IMG/VR virus record: IMGVR_UViG_3300028840_001695
Coordinates: 1-35,604 of that record
Length of the DNA: 35,604 nucleotides
Origin: a virus
Reading direction: 5' to 3' (one strand)
Numbering within the stretch: the stretch's first letter is position 1; the number at the start of each line of letters is the position of its first letter. The translations under genes and the position numbers were made by a program. The notes beneath the pieces were generated by a model. It was not told the DNA's origin, searched no databases, and was given only the letters and a program-made list of their open reading frames with translations. Positions 7,854 to 14,375 of the stretch are shown here, piece by piece.

Positions 7854-8032
7854 TTCTGAGCCCTGAGCTTCGCGAGCTCGCCGTCGACCGTGCGACGGCT
7901 CGTGAGAAGCCTCGCCGCGATCGAGCCGATCGACTCGCCCGTGAGAGCGCGGATCTCTGCGAGCTTCCGATGCAAGTCGCGCTCGCCGTCCGGAAGCGTC
8001 ACGGTCGGCCGAGCGCTGCCCTTCGTCGTCAT
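7850..8032 (-). CDS. Small helix-turn-helix-like protein
   Basis: This is a 60-residue basic protein from ATG 8030-8032 with ATGA/GTGA overlaps on both sides. Residues about 33-58 (GESIGSIAARLLTSRRTVDG, then ELAKLRAQK) look like a helix-turn-helix in which IAARLLTSRRTV would be the turn and recognition helix. It may be a small transcription regulator of the early block. Confidence in function is low because the motif is short. Confidence 0.55.
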   Translation of the reverse strand: MTTKGSARPTVTLPDGERDLHRKLAEIRALTGESIGSIAARLLTSRRTVDGELAKLRAQK

Positions 8033-8283
8033 GCTGCCCCCTTGCTGAGAATCGTCGTGATCACGCGCTCGGCCACGATCACGGCGAGCTCGTCGAGCTC
8101 GCGCGTCGTGCAGCAGTAAGCGAGCAGCCGGCCCGTTTCCTGACTGACGACGGCGAACCGCCCCGCCCCGAAGAAAACCGAGAGCGTGAGCCCGTGAACC
8201 TCGACGGATCCCGAGAGCTCTTCGCCCTCGAAAAGGATCTCGCCGGTCTTCGGAAGGATTGAGACCGTCACGGCATCCTGCAT
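8029..8283 (-). CDS. Hypothetical 84-residue protein, first gene of the replication operon
   Basis: I chose ATG 8281-8283 because GGAGG lies six bases upstream. The frame is open to 8352, but that part covers the promoter at 8312-8340. The protein starts MQDAVTVSILPKTGEILFEG, is beta-rich in the first half, and ends in a helix (ELDELAVIVAERVITTILSK). It has two adjacent Cys (AYCCTTREL). No family is recognised. Confidence 0.65.
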   Translation of the reverse strand: MQDAVTVSILPKTGEILFEGEELSGSVEVHGLTLSVFFGAGRFAVVSQETGRLLAYCCTTRELDELAVIVAERVITTILSKGAA

Positions 8284-8311
8284 CCGAGCCTCCGTGAGAA
8301 AGTAGAGCGGA

Positions 8312-8340
8312 AGTGTAGCGCGGCTCCGGCTTTCCAGCAA
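8312..8340 (-). promoter_or_regulatory. Sigma70-like promoter of the replication operon
   Basis: On the minus strand TTGCTG (8335-8340) and TACACT (8312-8317) are 17 bases apart. The leader to the ATG at 8283 is about 22 bases and carries GGAGG. It directly follows the terminator hairpin at 8363-8392. This is the clearest terminator-promoter pair in the window. Confidence 0.7.
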
Positions 8341-8362
8341 GCCGGAAGACACCGGAAAGGGA

Positions 8363-8392
8363 AGAGCCCCCGACGGATCCGACGGGGGCTCT
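8363..8392 (-). terminator. Intrinsic terminator of the nuclease/zinc-protein operon
   Basis: AGAGCCCCCG (8363-8372) pairs with CGGGGGCTCT (8383-8392) in a perfect 10-bp stem with a 10-base loop that contains GGATCC. On the minus strand it is followed by TCCCTTTCC. It lies between the stop of the 81-residue gene and the next promoter. Confidence 0.8.
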
Positions 8393-8402
8393 CGAGGGTG
8401 CG

Positions 8403-8450
8403 CGGGGCTCGGGTCCGCGCTCCGTGAGAGAGCATCGTAACCGAGCCCCG
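8403..8450. repeat. 10-bp inverted repeat after the upstream operon
   Basis: CGGGGCTCGG (8403-8412) is the exact reverse complement of CCGAGCCCCG (8441-8450), with a 28-base spacer. It begins five bases after the stop of the gene ending at 8456 and stacks upstream of the terminator at 8363-8392. It could be a second RNA hairpin or an operator. Nothing else was found in 8393-8455. Confidence 0.6.
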
Positions 8451-8455
8451 AGACA

Positions 8456-8701
8456 TCATTCTTCGAATACCGATCGCGCGACGAGCTCGCCGGCCTGATA
8501 GAGATGAACCTCGCCGGGCGGAACGAGCGGCGAGGCCTTGAAGCGGATCGTGTAGCTCGTCGTTCGGATCTCGAGCGGGTTCCCGTCCTTGTCGAGAACG
8601 TCGCGAGGCGACATGAGATCGACGAATCGGCGGATTCCCCCGAGCGCGTCGCTGAGAGCCTCGCGGGCGATTCGGTCGTGATCCTCCGGAAACGCGATCA
8701 C
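8456..8701 (-). CDS. Hypothetical 81-residue protein
   Basis: The start is GTG 8699-8701, overlapping the upstream stop as GTGA. The N-terminal helix MIAFPEDHDRIAREALSDAL is followed by beta-strand-like sequence with a DKDGNPLE turn and a YTIRFKASPLVPPGEVHLYQ stretch. It is the last gene before the terminator at 8363-8392. No family is recognised. Confidence 0.65.
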   Translation of the reverse strand: MIAFPEDHDRIAREALSDALGGIRRFVDLMSPRDVLDKDGNPLEIRTTSYTIRFKASPLVPPGEVHLYQAGELVARSVFEE

Positions 8702-8928
8702 GGCACGACCCCCGTCGCCTTCATGATCTCGGCGATCTTCCGGCCGATCGGCGTCTCGGGCGGAAGCCGGCCCCCGGCATTCGCCGGCTTCGCGCGCTTG
8801 ACGATTGCGGGGATCGGCCGGCCCATGAGCCGCGCGATTCGCTTCGCCGCGATCACGTCGGGGTCGGGAACGATCGCCGCCTTCGTCTTCTTATTGCGAG
8901 CTCGCTTCTCTCGCTTTCGTCTCTTCAT
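8698..8928 (-). CDS. Small highly basic protein
   Basis: I chose ATG 8926-8928 because it overlaps the nuclease stop as ATGA. The frame continues upstream only as antisense-like sequence inside the nuclease gene. The 76 residues start MKRRKREKRARNKKTKAAIV and are Lys/Arg-rich throughout, suggesting nucleic-acid binding. The C-terminus (PPETPIGRKIAEIMKATGVV) is helical. No family is recognised. Confidence 0.6.
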   Translation of the reverse strand: MKRRKREKRARNKKTKAAIVPDPDVIAAKRIARLMGRPIPAIVKRAKPANAGGRLPPETPIGRKIAEIMKATGVVP

Positions 8929-9680
8929 GATCCGAGCTCCGAAATCTGCCGGCTGAGCCGGCTCTTGAAACTCTCGACGCTCTCTTTGATCCGAGCGACG
9001 GCGTTCACGTCGTCGACGACCTGGATCGCGTCGCGAAGAGCCTCGAGCTTGCCTTTCCATCCGAGCAGCGGAACCCCGAGCTCTTTCTCGAGTCGCTCGA
9101 CCTTCTCAGCAACCCGAAGACGCTCGCGGAGCTCCGCGTATGCTCGGTCCTTGCCAGACTTGAGCCCGCGATCATACCCCCGGGCTTCGGCTCGCGTGCG
9201 CGCGAGCTTCTCTTCGTCCGAGTCGAGCGAGCGCTTCGCGTTCCTGAGAACAGAAGCAACGAAGGCGCGGTCGAGAGCCTCCGGCTCGAGGGAAGGCGCG
9301 GCCTTGCGCTGAACAAGCCCTTTGCCCCGCGTCTCGAGCAACCCCCACGGCTTCGGCAGCTCGTCGAGCTGAACGACCTTCGGGGGCGCGACGATCCAGA
9401 AGTGATCACAGAACTGCACGATCCCTTCCGCCTTGCGCGGCTTCGCGAGCTCGCGTCGCCAGTCGCCCCGGCTCACCTTGATCTCGAAGCCGTGAACGGC
9501 GAGGCCTCGAGACGGATAGCAGCAGATCGAGATCGCGTCGGCCGTGACATCGCCGGCCCATCCCGTGCCGTTGCGAACCTGCCGAAGCGTCGCGTATTCC
9601 GGATCCTTGAAGCGAGCGCAGATCCGCGCGAAGAGATCGGCTTCGGTGAGCTTCACCGCTGGCGGATCTGCCGCTTCCAT
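8925..9680 (-). CDS. MmcB-like PD-(D/E)XK nuclease
   Basis: This is a 251-residue protein. The N-terminal 100 residues fit MmcB-related restriction-endonuclease-fold proteins: GDVTADAISICCYPSRGLAV, then FEIKVSRGDWRRELAKPRKA, then FCDHFWIVAPP. The putative catalytic set is Asp48, Glu66 and Lys68 in the E-x-K strand. From about residue 130 it becomes a charged coiled coil, an addition not expected in the minimal family, which may carry an oligomerisation or partner-binding role. I used ATG 9678-9680, preceded by GGGGGCTCAGG; a TTG at 9693-9695 would add five residues. The 5' end overlaps the 49-residue zinc-finger gene by 28 bases. It may process DNA for repair or recombination, or degrade host DNA. 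Confidence 0.7.
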   Translation of the reverse strand: MEAADPPAVKLTEADLFARICARFKDPEYATLRQVRNGTGWAGDVTADAISICCYPSRGLAVHGFEIKVSRGDWRRELAKPRKAEGIVQFCDHFWIVAPPKVVQLDELPKPWGLLETRGKGLVQRKAAPSLEPEALDRAFVASVLRNAKRSLDSDEEKLARTRAEARGYDRGLKSGKDRAYAELRERLRVAEKVERLEKELGVPLLGWKGKLEALRDAIQVVDDVNAVARIKESVESFKSRLSRQISELGS

Positions 9681-9802
9681 CCTGAGCCCCCGCAAGCCGG
9701 GCAGCCTACGATCCGGACATGCCCCCCCTTGCTGAAATGCTGCCGGACGGTTCCGCGCCCCCGGCAGCGCGAGCAGCGCTCACGCCGATCGTCGGTCTTC
9801 AT
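9653..9802 (-). CDS. 49-residue DnaJ-like zinc-finger protein
   Basis: This short frame starts at ATG 9800-9802, overlapping the upstream stop as ATGA, and ends at TGA 9653-9655 inside the nuclease gene. The protein begins MKTDDRRERCSRCRGRGTV and contains two CxxCxGxG repeats, CSRCRGRG (10-17) and CPACGGSG (34-41), the signature of one DnaJ-type zinc site. It is too short for a chaperone and resembles the tiny zinc fingers common in phage early regions. The regular cysteine pattern and coupled start support a real gene. Confidence 0.75.
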   Translation of the reverse strand: MKTDDRRERCSRCRGRGTVRQHFSKGGHVRIVGCPACGGSGWKRQIRQR

Positions 9803-10167
9803 GGTGCCCCCTGAAATGGTTTCGGATCCATCCGGGCCGAAGCCCCGCGACGCTTGCCGCGGAACACGGCGACGGCCCAGAGATCGCCTTCACGTCGAAC
9901 GCCGTAGGTGAGCCCGTCGCGCCGATCGTTCCGGAGCTTGCGAGCTCGGCGGAACGCCGCGCGACGGGTTCGGTTCCTGCCAGCGAGAGGAAGCCAGAAC
10001 CGGCCGAAGAACGCCTCAGAAGCCCGGCACTCTCGCACGCGAGGATATCGTCGAACCTTGCGATAGCTCGCGCCTATGCGGGGCTCGAGCAGCGCGTCGA
10101 CGATTTCCCGGGCTTCGTAGGCCCGGAGCTCTTCCCAGAGCTCCGCTTCGGTCGGTTCGCGCGTCAC
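9799..10167 (-). CDS. Hypothetical basic 122-residue protein
   Basis: The start is GTG 10165-10167, overlapping the coiled-coil gene stop as GTGA. The first 35 residues are acidic and helical (MTREPTEAELWEELRAYEAR). The middle is rich in Arg and aromatic residues (ASEAFFGRFWLPLAGRNRTR), and the end is a beta-like DLWAVAVFRGKRRG. The composition suggests nucleic-acid binding, but no family is recognised. Confidence 0.6.
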   Translation of the reverse strand: MTREPTEAELWEELRAYEAREIVDALLEPRIGASYRKVRRYPRVRECRASEAFFGRFWLPLAGRNRTRRAAFRRARKLRNDRRDGLTYGVRREGDLWAVAVFRGKRRGASARMDPKPFQGAP

Positions 10168-11435
10168 CTTCTCGGAGCCCTTGCGATGAGCGACGCCGAG
10201 TCGGCTGCTTCACGAGCCCGCACGATGAACAGAAGCGTATCCTCGAGCGAGCCGTCGACGCGAACGCCGTGAGCCTTTTCGAGATGCCGCTTCACGTCGG
10301 CTCGCTCGGGCTCCGTGAGAGAGAGCGGAACCCCGGTCCATCGGCCGACGAGCTCTTCGACGAGATCCTCGAAGACGACGCCTTCGGGCTCGGGGGTTCC
10401 GGTGATCTTTCCGATCCGGCCGGCGAGCTCGGCGCGCTTCTCGAGCGCGATCGTGAGCCAGCCGTCGGGGCCGTGAGTGTCCTTCACGCGGTCGCGAAGA
10501 TCCTCGGCGAGATCGCCGAGCGATCGCCCGAGAACGTCGCCCCGGTCATGGTAGCGGCGAGTCGGGTCGATGAACCCGAGAGCGTCGAGCACGAGCTCGC
10601 GCGTATCTGCGAGCTCGGCTTGAACCTGGATCGCCTGAGCCGTGCTCTCGTCGCGCTGCCGGCGAACCTCTTTCGCCGCGCGCTGCTCGTCGCGGAGCCG
10701 GCGACGAAGCGTCGCGACCGTCGAGTCGTCGTGCTCGAGACCGCTCTCGAGCTCTGCGATCTGCTTCGTGAGCTGCCCGACGGCTCGCTCTGCCTCATGC
10801 CGCGCCCGCTGGCTCTCGGTTTCCGAGCTCCTGAGAAGTCGAAACTCGGCGCGGATCTTCTCGGCGAGTTGCGGGGCCGGATAGCGCGAAGCGTCGACGA
10901 TCCCGGCAGCTCGGCCGGCGTCGTGCAGCGCGCTCGAGATCCCGAGAATCGCGCTCTGCCGCTCGGCGAGGAGCTTCTGATCCGCGGCGACCCGAGAGTC
11001 GAGCTCCGCGAGAAGGTCGTCGAGCGAGAGGCTCGCCTTGATCTCGAGAAGCCGCGAGAGCTCGCGACGGGCGCGCGTCACCTTCTCGCGGGCGCGATCG
11101 CCGCTCTCGCGAAACTGCTTCACGCGCTCGAGCTGAGCCCTGAGCACCGTGATCCGCTCGCCCCGGCTGCCAACCTGAGCAGGATCGAGCCCCGCGCTCG
11201 AGAAGAGCACGCGGATCAAATCGTCGTCGTGACGCTCGAGGCCGTCGCCGCGATCGGCCTCGAGCTCGAGCTGGTCCTCGAGCTCGGCGATCCGGCCCCG
11301 GAGAAACGCGACTTCCTCGCCGCGCGTCTTCGCGAGCCCCTCGCCGTGCATCGCCCGGTCGCCGCAGAGCTCGAGCTCGGTCTCGAGTTGCTCGACCCGA
11401 GCTTTCAGCCAAGCGTTTTGCGTTGCTTCGTTCAT
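10164..11435 (-). CDS. Large coiled-coil protein
   Basis: This 423-residue protein starts at ATG 11433-11435, chosen because it has AAAGGA about ten bases upstream and overlaps the stop of a 26-residue frame as ATGA. Residues about 5-260 are long heptad stretches (NAWLKARVEQLETELELCGD at the start), broken near 75-100 and 150-165. The C-terminal about 150 residues are more globular, with GPDGWLTIALEKRAELAGRI and LTEPERADVKRHLEKAHGVR. No nucleotide-binding motif is seen. It resembles the left-edge coiled-coil protein in style but not in obvious sequence. Function unknown. Confidence 0.75.
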   Translation of the reverse strand: MNEATQNAWLKARVEQLETELELCGDRAMHGEGLAKTRGEEVAFLRGRIAELEDQLELEADRGDGLERHDDDLIRVLFSSAGLDPAQVGSRGERITVLRAQLERVKQFRESGDRAREKVTRARRELSRLLEIKASLSLDDLLAELDSRVAADQKLLAERQSAILGISSALHDAGRAAGIVDASRYPAPQLAEKIRAEFRLLRSSETESQRARHEAERAVGQLTKQIAELESGLEHDDSTVATLRRRLRDEQRAAKEVRRQRDESTAQAIQVQAELADTRELVLDALGFIDPTRRYHDRGDVLGRSLGDLAEDLRDRVKDTHGPDGWLTIALEKRAELAGRIGKITGTPEPEGVVFEDLVEELVGRWTGVPLSLTEPERADVKRHLEKAHGVRVDGSLEDTLLFIVRAREAADSASLIARAPRR

Positions 11436-11512
11436 CGTCGTTCCGTCCTTTCTGAGAGACCCTTCCGGGCCCGATTCATCTCGAGAAGCACGTCTTCGAT
11501 CGTAGTCTTCAT
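11432..11512 (-). CDS. Possible 26-residue leader peptide
   Basis: ATG 11510-11512 opens a frame MKTTIEDVLLEMNRARKGLS... that ends at TGA 11432-11434, overlapping the next ATG as ATGA. It begins just after the hairpin at 11520-11543. It may be a translational-coupling leader for the coiled-coil gene. It is very short and has no clear ribosome site, so it could be chance. Confidence 0.35.
   Translation of the reverse strand: MKTTIEDVLLEMNRARKGLSERTERR
11443..11455 (-). repeat. 13-bp leader box TCAGAAAGGACGG, copy 1
   Basis: This 13-mer occurs exactly three times in the minus-strand sense, each in the leader of a gene (here, 14363-14375 and 25773-25785). It contains the AAAGGA ribosome-binding core. 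Related leaders without the full 13-mer precede ATG 12425 and ATG 28435. Confidence 0.7.
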
Positions 11513-11519
11513 GACAGAC

Positions 11520-11543
11520 GGGGCCGAGCTTGCGCCCGGCCCC
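11520..11543 (-). terminator. Hairpin after the DUF932 gene
   Basis: GGGGCCG (11520-11526) pairs with CGGCCCC (11537-11543), a 7-bp stem with a 10-base loop, starting about 12 bases after the DUF932 gene stop. It lacks a strong T-run on the minus strand. It may reduce rather than stop transcription into the coiled-coil gene. Confidence 0.55.
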
Positions 11544-11555
11544 CCTCATGAGAGC

Positions 11556-12425
11556 CTAGTTCAGCGAGGGATCGAGGATCAGCCCCCGCACGCTCTCGAC
11601 GGCTTCCATCTCGCGCGCCAGCGAGAAGCCCTTCGAGACCTCCGTGAAAGCGTTGTAAGCGCTCCAGCCGTTGCGCTCGACAAACTCGGGGTGAGCCGGG
11701 TTCCGGAACGCCTCATCGACCTTGCCGAGCTTCGACCACGGGAAGAGCTCGCGCCGGCCGGCCTCACAGAGAACCTTTTCCCATCGGCGGGAACCGGCCT
11801 CGCCGTCGAAGCCGACGGCCCGGAGCGCTTCGTAGGTCTTCGGGGCTTCCTGAATCCGGTCGCTCCAAGCCGCGAGGCCGACGTCGAGCGCTTCGTCGAG
11901 ATCGAGGCCCGTCGTATGCTTCCGGGCGATCGCGATCCGGCCTTCGTCGATGATCCAGCCGTTCGCGCAAACGAGAATCCGGAGCATCACGACGACCTGC
12001 AGCGAGAGGCTCGAATCGTTCGAATGGACGAGCCCGATTCCCGGCTCGCCGCCCCCGACGATCGTCGGGAGAAAGTCGGTCATGGTGCCGTCGCCGGCGT
12101 GAATCCGCTTCGCCGCCTCGAAGGCCTCGCGAGCCTTCGGGCTCAGCGGCATCGTCGGCGAGCTGAGCCGGTTCGGCGTCTTCAAGCGCACGTCGCCGAA
12201 GAGCCGCGCACCGTTGCCGCCAACCTGCCAGCTCTCGCGCTTGATCTCGAGCCCGCGCCGGTCGATCGCCTCGACGAAGCGGTCGGCGAGCTCGCCGTGC
12301 TGGATCCCTTCCCATCGCGTGCGCTCGCCGCGATCCGTGACGGGAACGAGCCGGAGCTCTTCGCGGTCGAACCCGAAGAGCCCTTTCTTGCTGAGTCGGT
12401 CGGGAATGCTGAGCCTCTGAGCCAT
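11556..12425 (-). CDS. DUF932 family phage protein
   Basis: This 289-residue protein fits the DUF932 phage/plasmid-like family. Typical features are GIGLVHSNDSSLSLQVVVML, then RILVCANGWII, IAIARKHTTGLDLDEALDVG, and a C-terminal WSAYNAFTEVSKGFSLAREM. DUF932 proteins are common in phages and plasmids and have no settled biochemical role. I chose ATG 12423-12425, which has AAAGGA twelve bases upstream. The frame stays open to 12611 but there runs antisense-like through the zinc-ribbon gene. It is the most recognisable gene of this operon. Confidence 0.75.
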   Translation of the reverse strand: MAQRLSIPDRLSKKGLFGFDREELRLVPVTDRGERTRWEGIQHGELADRFVEAIDRRGLEIKRESWQVGGNGARLFGDVRLKTPNRLSSPTMPLSPKAREAFEAAKRIHAGDGTMTDFLPTIVGGGEPGIGLVHSNDSSLSLQVVVMLRILVCANGWIIDEGRIAIARKHTTGLDLDEALDVGLAAWSDRIQEAPKTYEALRAVGFDGEAGSRRWEKVLCEAGRRELFPWSKLGKVDEAFRNPAHPEFVERNGWSAYNAFTEVSKGFSLAREMEAVESVRGLILDPSLN

Positions 12426-12427
12426 GA

Positions 12428-12631
12428 TCACGAGTCCTTTCCGGTGCACACTTCGTAGCCGTCGACCGTGCGGAGCGCGAGCCGATCGCGATCCGCGTGA
12501 ACGTTGCTCGCCGGATGCCCGCTCGGCCGCTTGCAGCGCGACCCGACCGGGGCCCGGCACGTCGGACACGCGACCTCGAGAGCCGGGTCGCGCGCCCAAG
12601 TCTTCCCGCATGAGCTGCAGCTAAAGGTCAC
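12428..12631 (-). CDS. 67-residue double zinc-knuckle protein
   Basis: The start is GTG 12629-12631, two bases after the upstream TAG, and the TGA is two bases before the DUF932 ATG. The protein reads MTFSCSSCGKTW, then CPTCRAPVGSRCKRPSGHPA and HADRDRLALR. CxxC pairs at 5-8 and 22-25 could bind zinc, and the Cx2C...GxxCxxPSGxxxxxxHxxR pattern is common in small phage zinc proteins. Function unknown, probably nucleic-acid binding. The tight spacing implies translational coupling. Confidence 0.7.
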   Translation of the reverse strand: MTFSCSSCGKTWARDPALEVACPTCRAPVGSRCKRPSGHPASNVHADRDRLALRTVDGYEVCTGKDS

Positions 12632-12633
12632 GC

Positions 12634-13386
12634 CTAGAGCCCCGCTGCCGCGTCGAGCTCGGCGATCTCGCGCTGCTCGTCGGCGCGAAGAGCGTCGATA
12701 TCGTTCCCGCACGCGCGAAGCATGTCGACGATGCCGTCGAGATCGAGCCCTTCGCGATTGTCGAAGTAGGCCGGGTTTCCGGGCTTGTCCGCGTAAGTGA
12801 TCCAAGCTTCGCCGCGCTGGCCGTGCGCGACCTTGAGCACGACCCGAGCGTCGATCTGAGCCCGCGCCGAATCGAGAGCGGCGTCGAAGCTCGGCTCGGT
12901 CGCGATCGCGTCGCTCTGATCCGTGCCGGGCCGGAAGAACCCGACGACGCTCGCCGTGAAGAGCGCGCGGCTCGTGCCGCGCTCGTGCCACTTCTCGATC
13001 GTGATCTGACGACCTCGGTGAGCTGCGAGCCGCACGTTCGGATCGTCGGGCCGGTCGTGCCCTTCCTCCTGCCAGCCGGCGAGATCCCTCTCGGCGCGCT
13101 GAGCCTCGAGCTCGGCCCCGCAGCCGTCGCTGCAGACATCGGAACGGCCGGCCGGCAGCTCGCGATCGCAGCACCGGCAGAGCTCAGCCGCTGCCTCGAG
13201 CTCCGTCACGACGTACCATCCGTCACGTTCCGGAGTCCAAGGCTCGAGCCGGAGAAAGCCGCTCGAGAGCAGCGCTCGCCGCGTGCCGCTGTGAACCGTG
13301 TCCTCGACCGCGCCAGAAACCACGCCCCGGCCGTCTGCATGAACCATGAGCCAAGCTTTCGCCGCGTCGCCTGTTAGCTTCGCCAT
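12634..13386 (-). CDS. Hypothetical 250-residue protein with central Cys cluster
   Basis: This is the first gene of its operon. I chose ATG 13384-13386 because GGAGG lies six bases upstream. An in-frame ATG at 13426-13428 would add 14 residues but has no ribosome site. A central CRCCDRELPAGRSDVCSDGC cluster looks like a treble-clef or zinc-ribbon site. Before it is a possible winged-helix-like region (MAKLTGDAAKAWLMVHADGR), and after it a beta-rich region with RQITIEKWHERGTSRALF. No family is recognised. Position behind its own promoter suggests early expression. Confidence 0.65.
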   Translation of the reverse strand: MAKLTGDAAKAWLMVHADGRGVVSGAVEDTVHSGTRRALLSSGFLRLEPWTPERDGWYVVTELEAAAELCRCCDRELPAGRSDVCSDGCGAELEAQRAERDLAGWQEEGHDRPDDPNVRLAAHRGRQITIEKWHERGTSRALFTASVVGFFRPGTDQSDAIATEPSFDAALDSARAQIDARVVLKVAHGQRGEAWITYADKPGNPAYFDNREGLDLDGIVDMLRACGNDIDALRADEQREIAELDAAAGL

Positions 13387-13436
13387 TGCTTCCTCCGAGC
13401 CAGTCAACCAAAGAAAACTAGTTACCATGAACCCCG

Positions 13437-13465
13437 ATAATAGCGCTCGAGAGGGTATCCGGAAA
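13437..13465 (-). promoter_or_regulatory. Probable promoter of the zinc-protein/DUF932 operon
   Basis: On the minus strand TTTCCG (13460-13465) and TATTAT (13437-13442) are 17 bases apart. The -10 is good and the -35 is weak. The predicted leader to the ATG at 13386 is about 45 bases and carries GGAGG. It lies just after the late-operon terminator, and the surrounding sequence is the most A+T-rich in this part of the window. Confidence 0.5.
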
Positions 13466-13511
13466 GCTTGAACGCCGGATTTCCAGAAACTTTTTTTCGC
13501 TGCAATAGGAA

Positions 13512-13544
13512 GAGCCTCGAGCGGCGAGGGATCGCTCGAGGCTC
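13512..13544 (-). terminator. Strong hairpin terminator of the late operon
   Basis: GAGCCTCGAGCG (13512-13523) pairs with CGCTCGAGGCTC (13533-13544), a perfect 12-bp stem with a 9-base loop. The minus strand continues TTCCTATTGC. It lies 33 bases after the stop of the last late gene, and is the longest perfect stem found in the window. Confidence 0.8.
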
Positions 13545-13576
13545 CGGGATCGAGGGGCGACGCGCCCCCCGGCTGA

Positions 13577-14356
13577 TCAGTCGGTCGCGTTCGCCGCGGG
13601 TTGCATCGCGGCCTTCATGTTCTCGGCTGCCGCCCGGATCGCGTCGGCCGTGAGCTTGTCGGGCGGAACCCCGTTCAGCTTGAGCTGCAGAACGGCGAAG
13701 ACGACCGTCTGCAGCTTCTCGAAGCTCCCGGCGACGGCCTGAGCGCGTTTCAGCTTCGTCGCGTATTCGACCGAGAGCTCGGCCTTGAGCCTGTCGAGCC
13801 GCGAGTCGATCTCGGCGAGATCCGCGCCTTCCTTCTCACGGTCCGCGAAGGCGATCTCGATCTGCTTCTGAATGAGAGCCTCGAGCGGCGACACGGCGTC
13901 GAGCACGGCCTTCGCCGCGCGACCGCTGCCGCCGAGAACGAGCGTCGGCGAGTCGCCGGCTTGCGTGCTCTGGGTTCGGTCTTCGTTCCGCACCGGCGCG
14001 GCGACGGTCGTCGAGCCGGGATACCCGAGAGCGAGAACGGCGTCGATGTTCGGCTGAATACTGTCGGCGTCGCCCCCTCGAGTCGAGGCCGTGCCGGAGC
14101 CCGTAACGCCCGGCATGTCGGGCGTCGCGCATCCGACGAGCACGACGACGAGCAGGAAGGCGACGGCCTTCGGCCCGTGGGCCTTCACGATCGCGCGCAC
14201 GGTTCCATACCCGAGCGCGCTCGCGGTCGCGATGATCGCCCCCGCGACCTTGCCGACCATGCCCCCCGCGTCGATCGCGCCCGTCGTGAGCAGCGCGCCG
14301 AGCAGAGTCACGATCAGCAGAACCCAAAACTCAGACGTCTTGACGCCGGCTTTCAT
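13577..14356 (-). CDS. Holin-like membrane protein fused to a lipoprotein-like domain
   Basis: This 259-residue protein starts at ATG 14354-14356 behind the AAAGGACGG leader box. Residues 1-57 resemble small phage holins: KTSEFWVLLIVTLLGALLTT (first membrane helix), GGMVGKVAGAIIATASALGY (second), then TVRAIVKAHG. Residues 64-76 form a third hydrophobic run ending LVGC at Cys76, which reads as a lipobox. About 180 residues follow: a low-complexity part and then a helical domain (about 145-245). It may be a holin combined with an outer-membrane spanin-like or other envelope domain. Whether Cys76 is lipidated is unknown, since an internal lipobox would be unusual. It is the last gene of the late operon, a normal place for lysis functions. 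Confidence 0.6.
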   Translation of the reverse strand: MKAGVKTSEFWVLLIVTLLGALLTTGAIDAGGMVGKVAGAIIATASALGYGTVRAIVKAHGPKAVAFLLVVVLVGCATPDMPGVTGSGTASTRGGDADSIQPNIDAVLALGYPGSTTVAAPVRNEDRTQSTQAGDSPTLVLGGSGRAAKAVLDAVSPLEALIQKQIEIAFADREKEGADLAEIDSRLDRLKAELSVEYATKLKRAQAVAGSFEKLQTVVFAVLQLKLNGVPPDKLTADAIRAAAENMKAAMQPAANATD

Positions 14357-14362
14357 GCTGCA

Positions 14363-14375
14363 CCGTCCTTTCTGA
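14363..14375 (-). repeat. 13-bp leader box TCAGAAAGGACGG, copy 2
   Basis: This is an exact copy of the box at 11443-11455, filling the 19-base gap before the holin-like gene and supplying its ribosome-binding site. Confidence 0.75.

Noticed and set aside
8268-8459. A 63-codon minus-strand frame beginning ATG ATG at 8459
   Set aside because: It spans the terminator hairpin, the promoter and the start of the next gene, and overlaps the previous stop without a ribosome site. Regulatory signals explain the region better.
10269-12458. A 729-codon open frame on the plus strand
   Set aside because: It lies antisense to the coiled-coil and DUF932 genes and crosses their boundary. Its sequence is low-complexity Glu/Leu/Arg-rich, as expected from reading GAG/CTC codons on the other strand. 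The minus-strand frames have coupled starts and family motifs.
12428-13174. A 248-codon frame covering the zinc-knuckle gene
   Set aside because: Only the last 67 codons have coding character. The rest is antiphase to the 250-residue gene at 12634-13386, so a start at GTG 12629-12631 was chosen.
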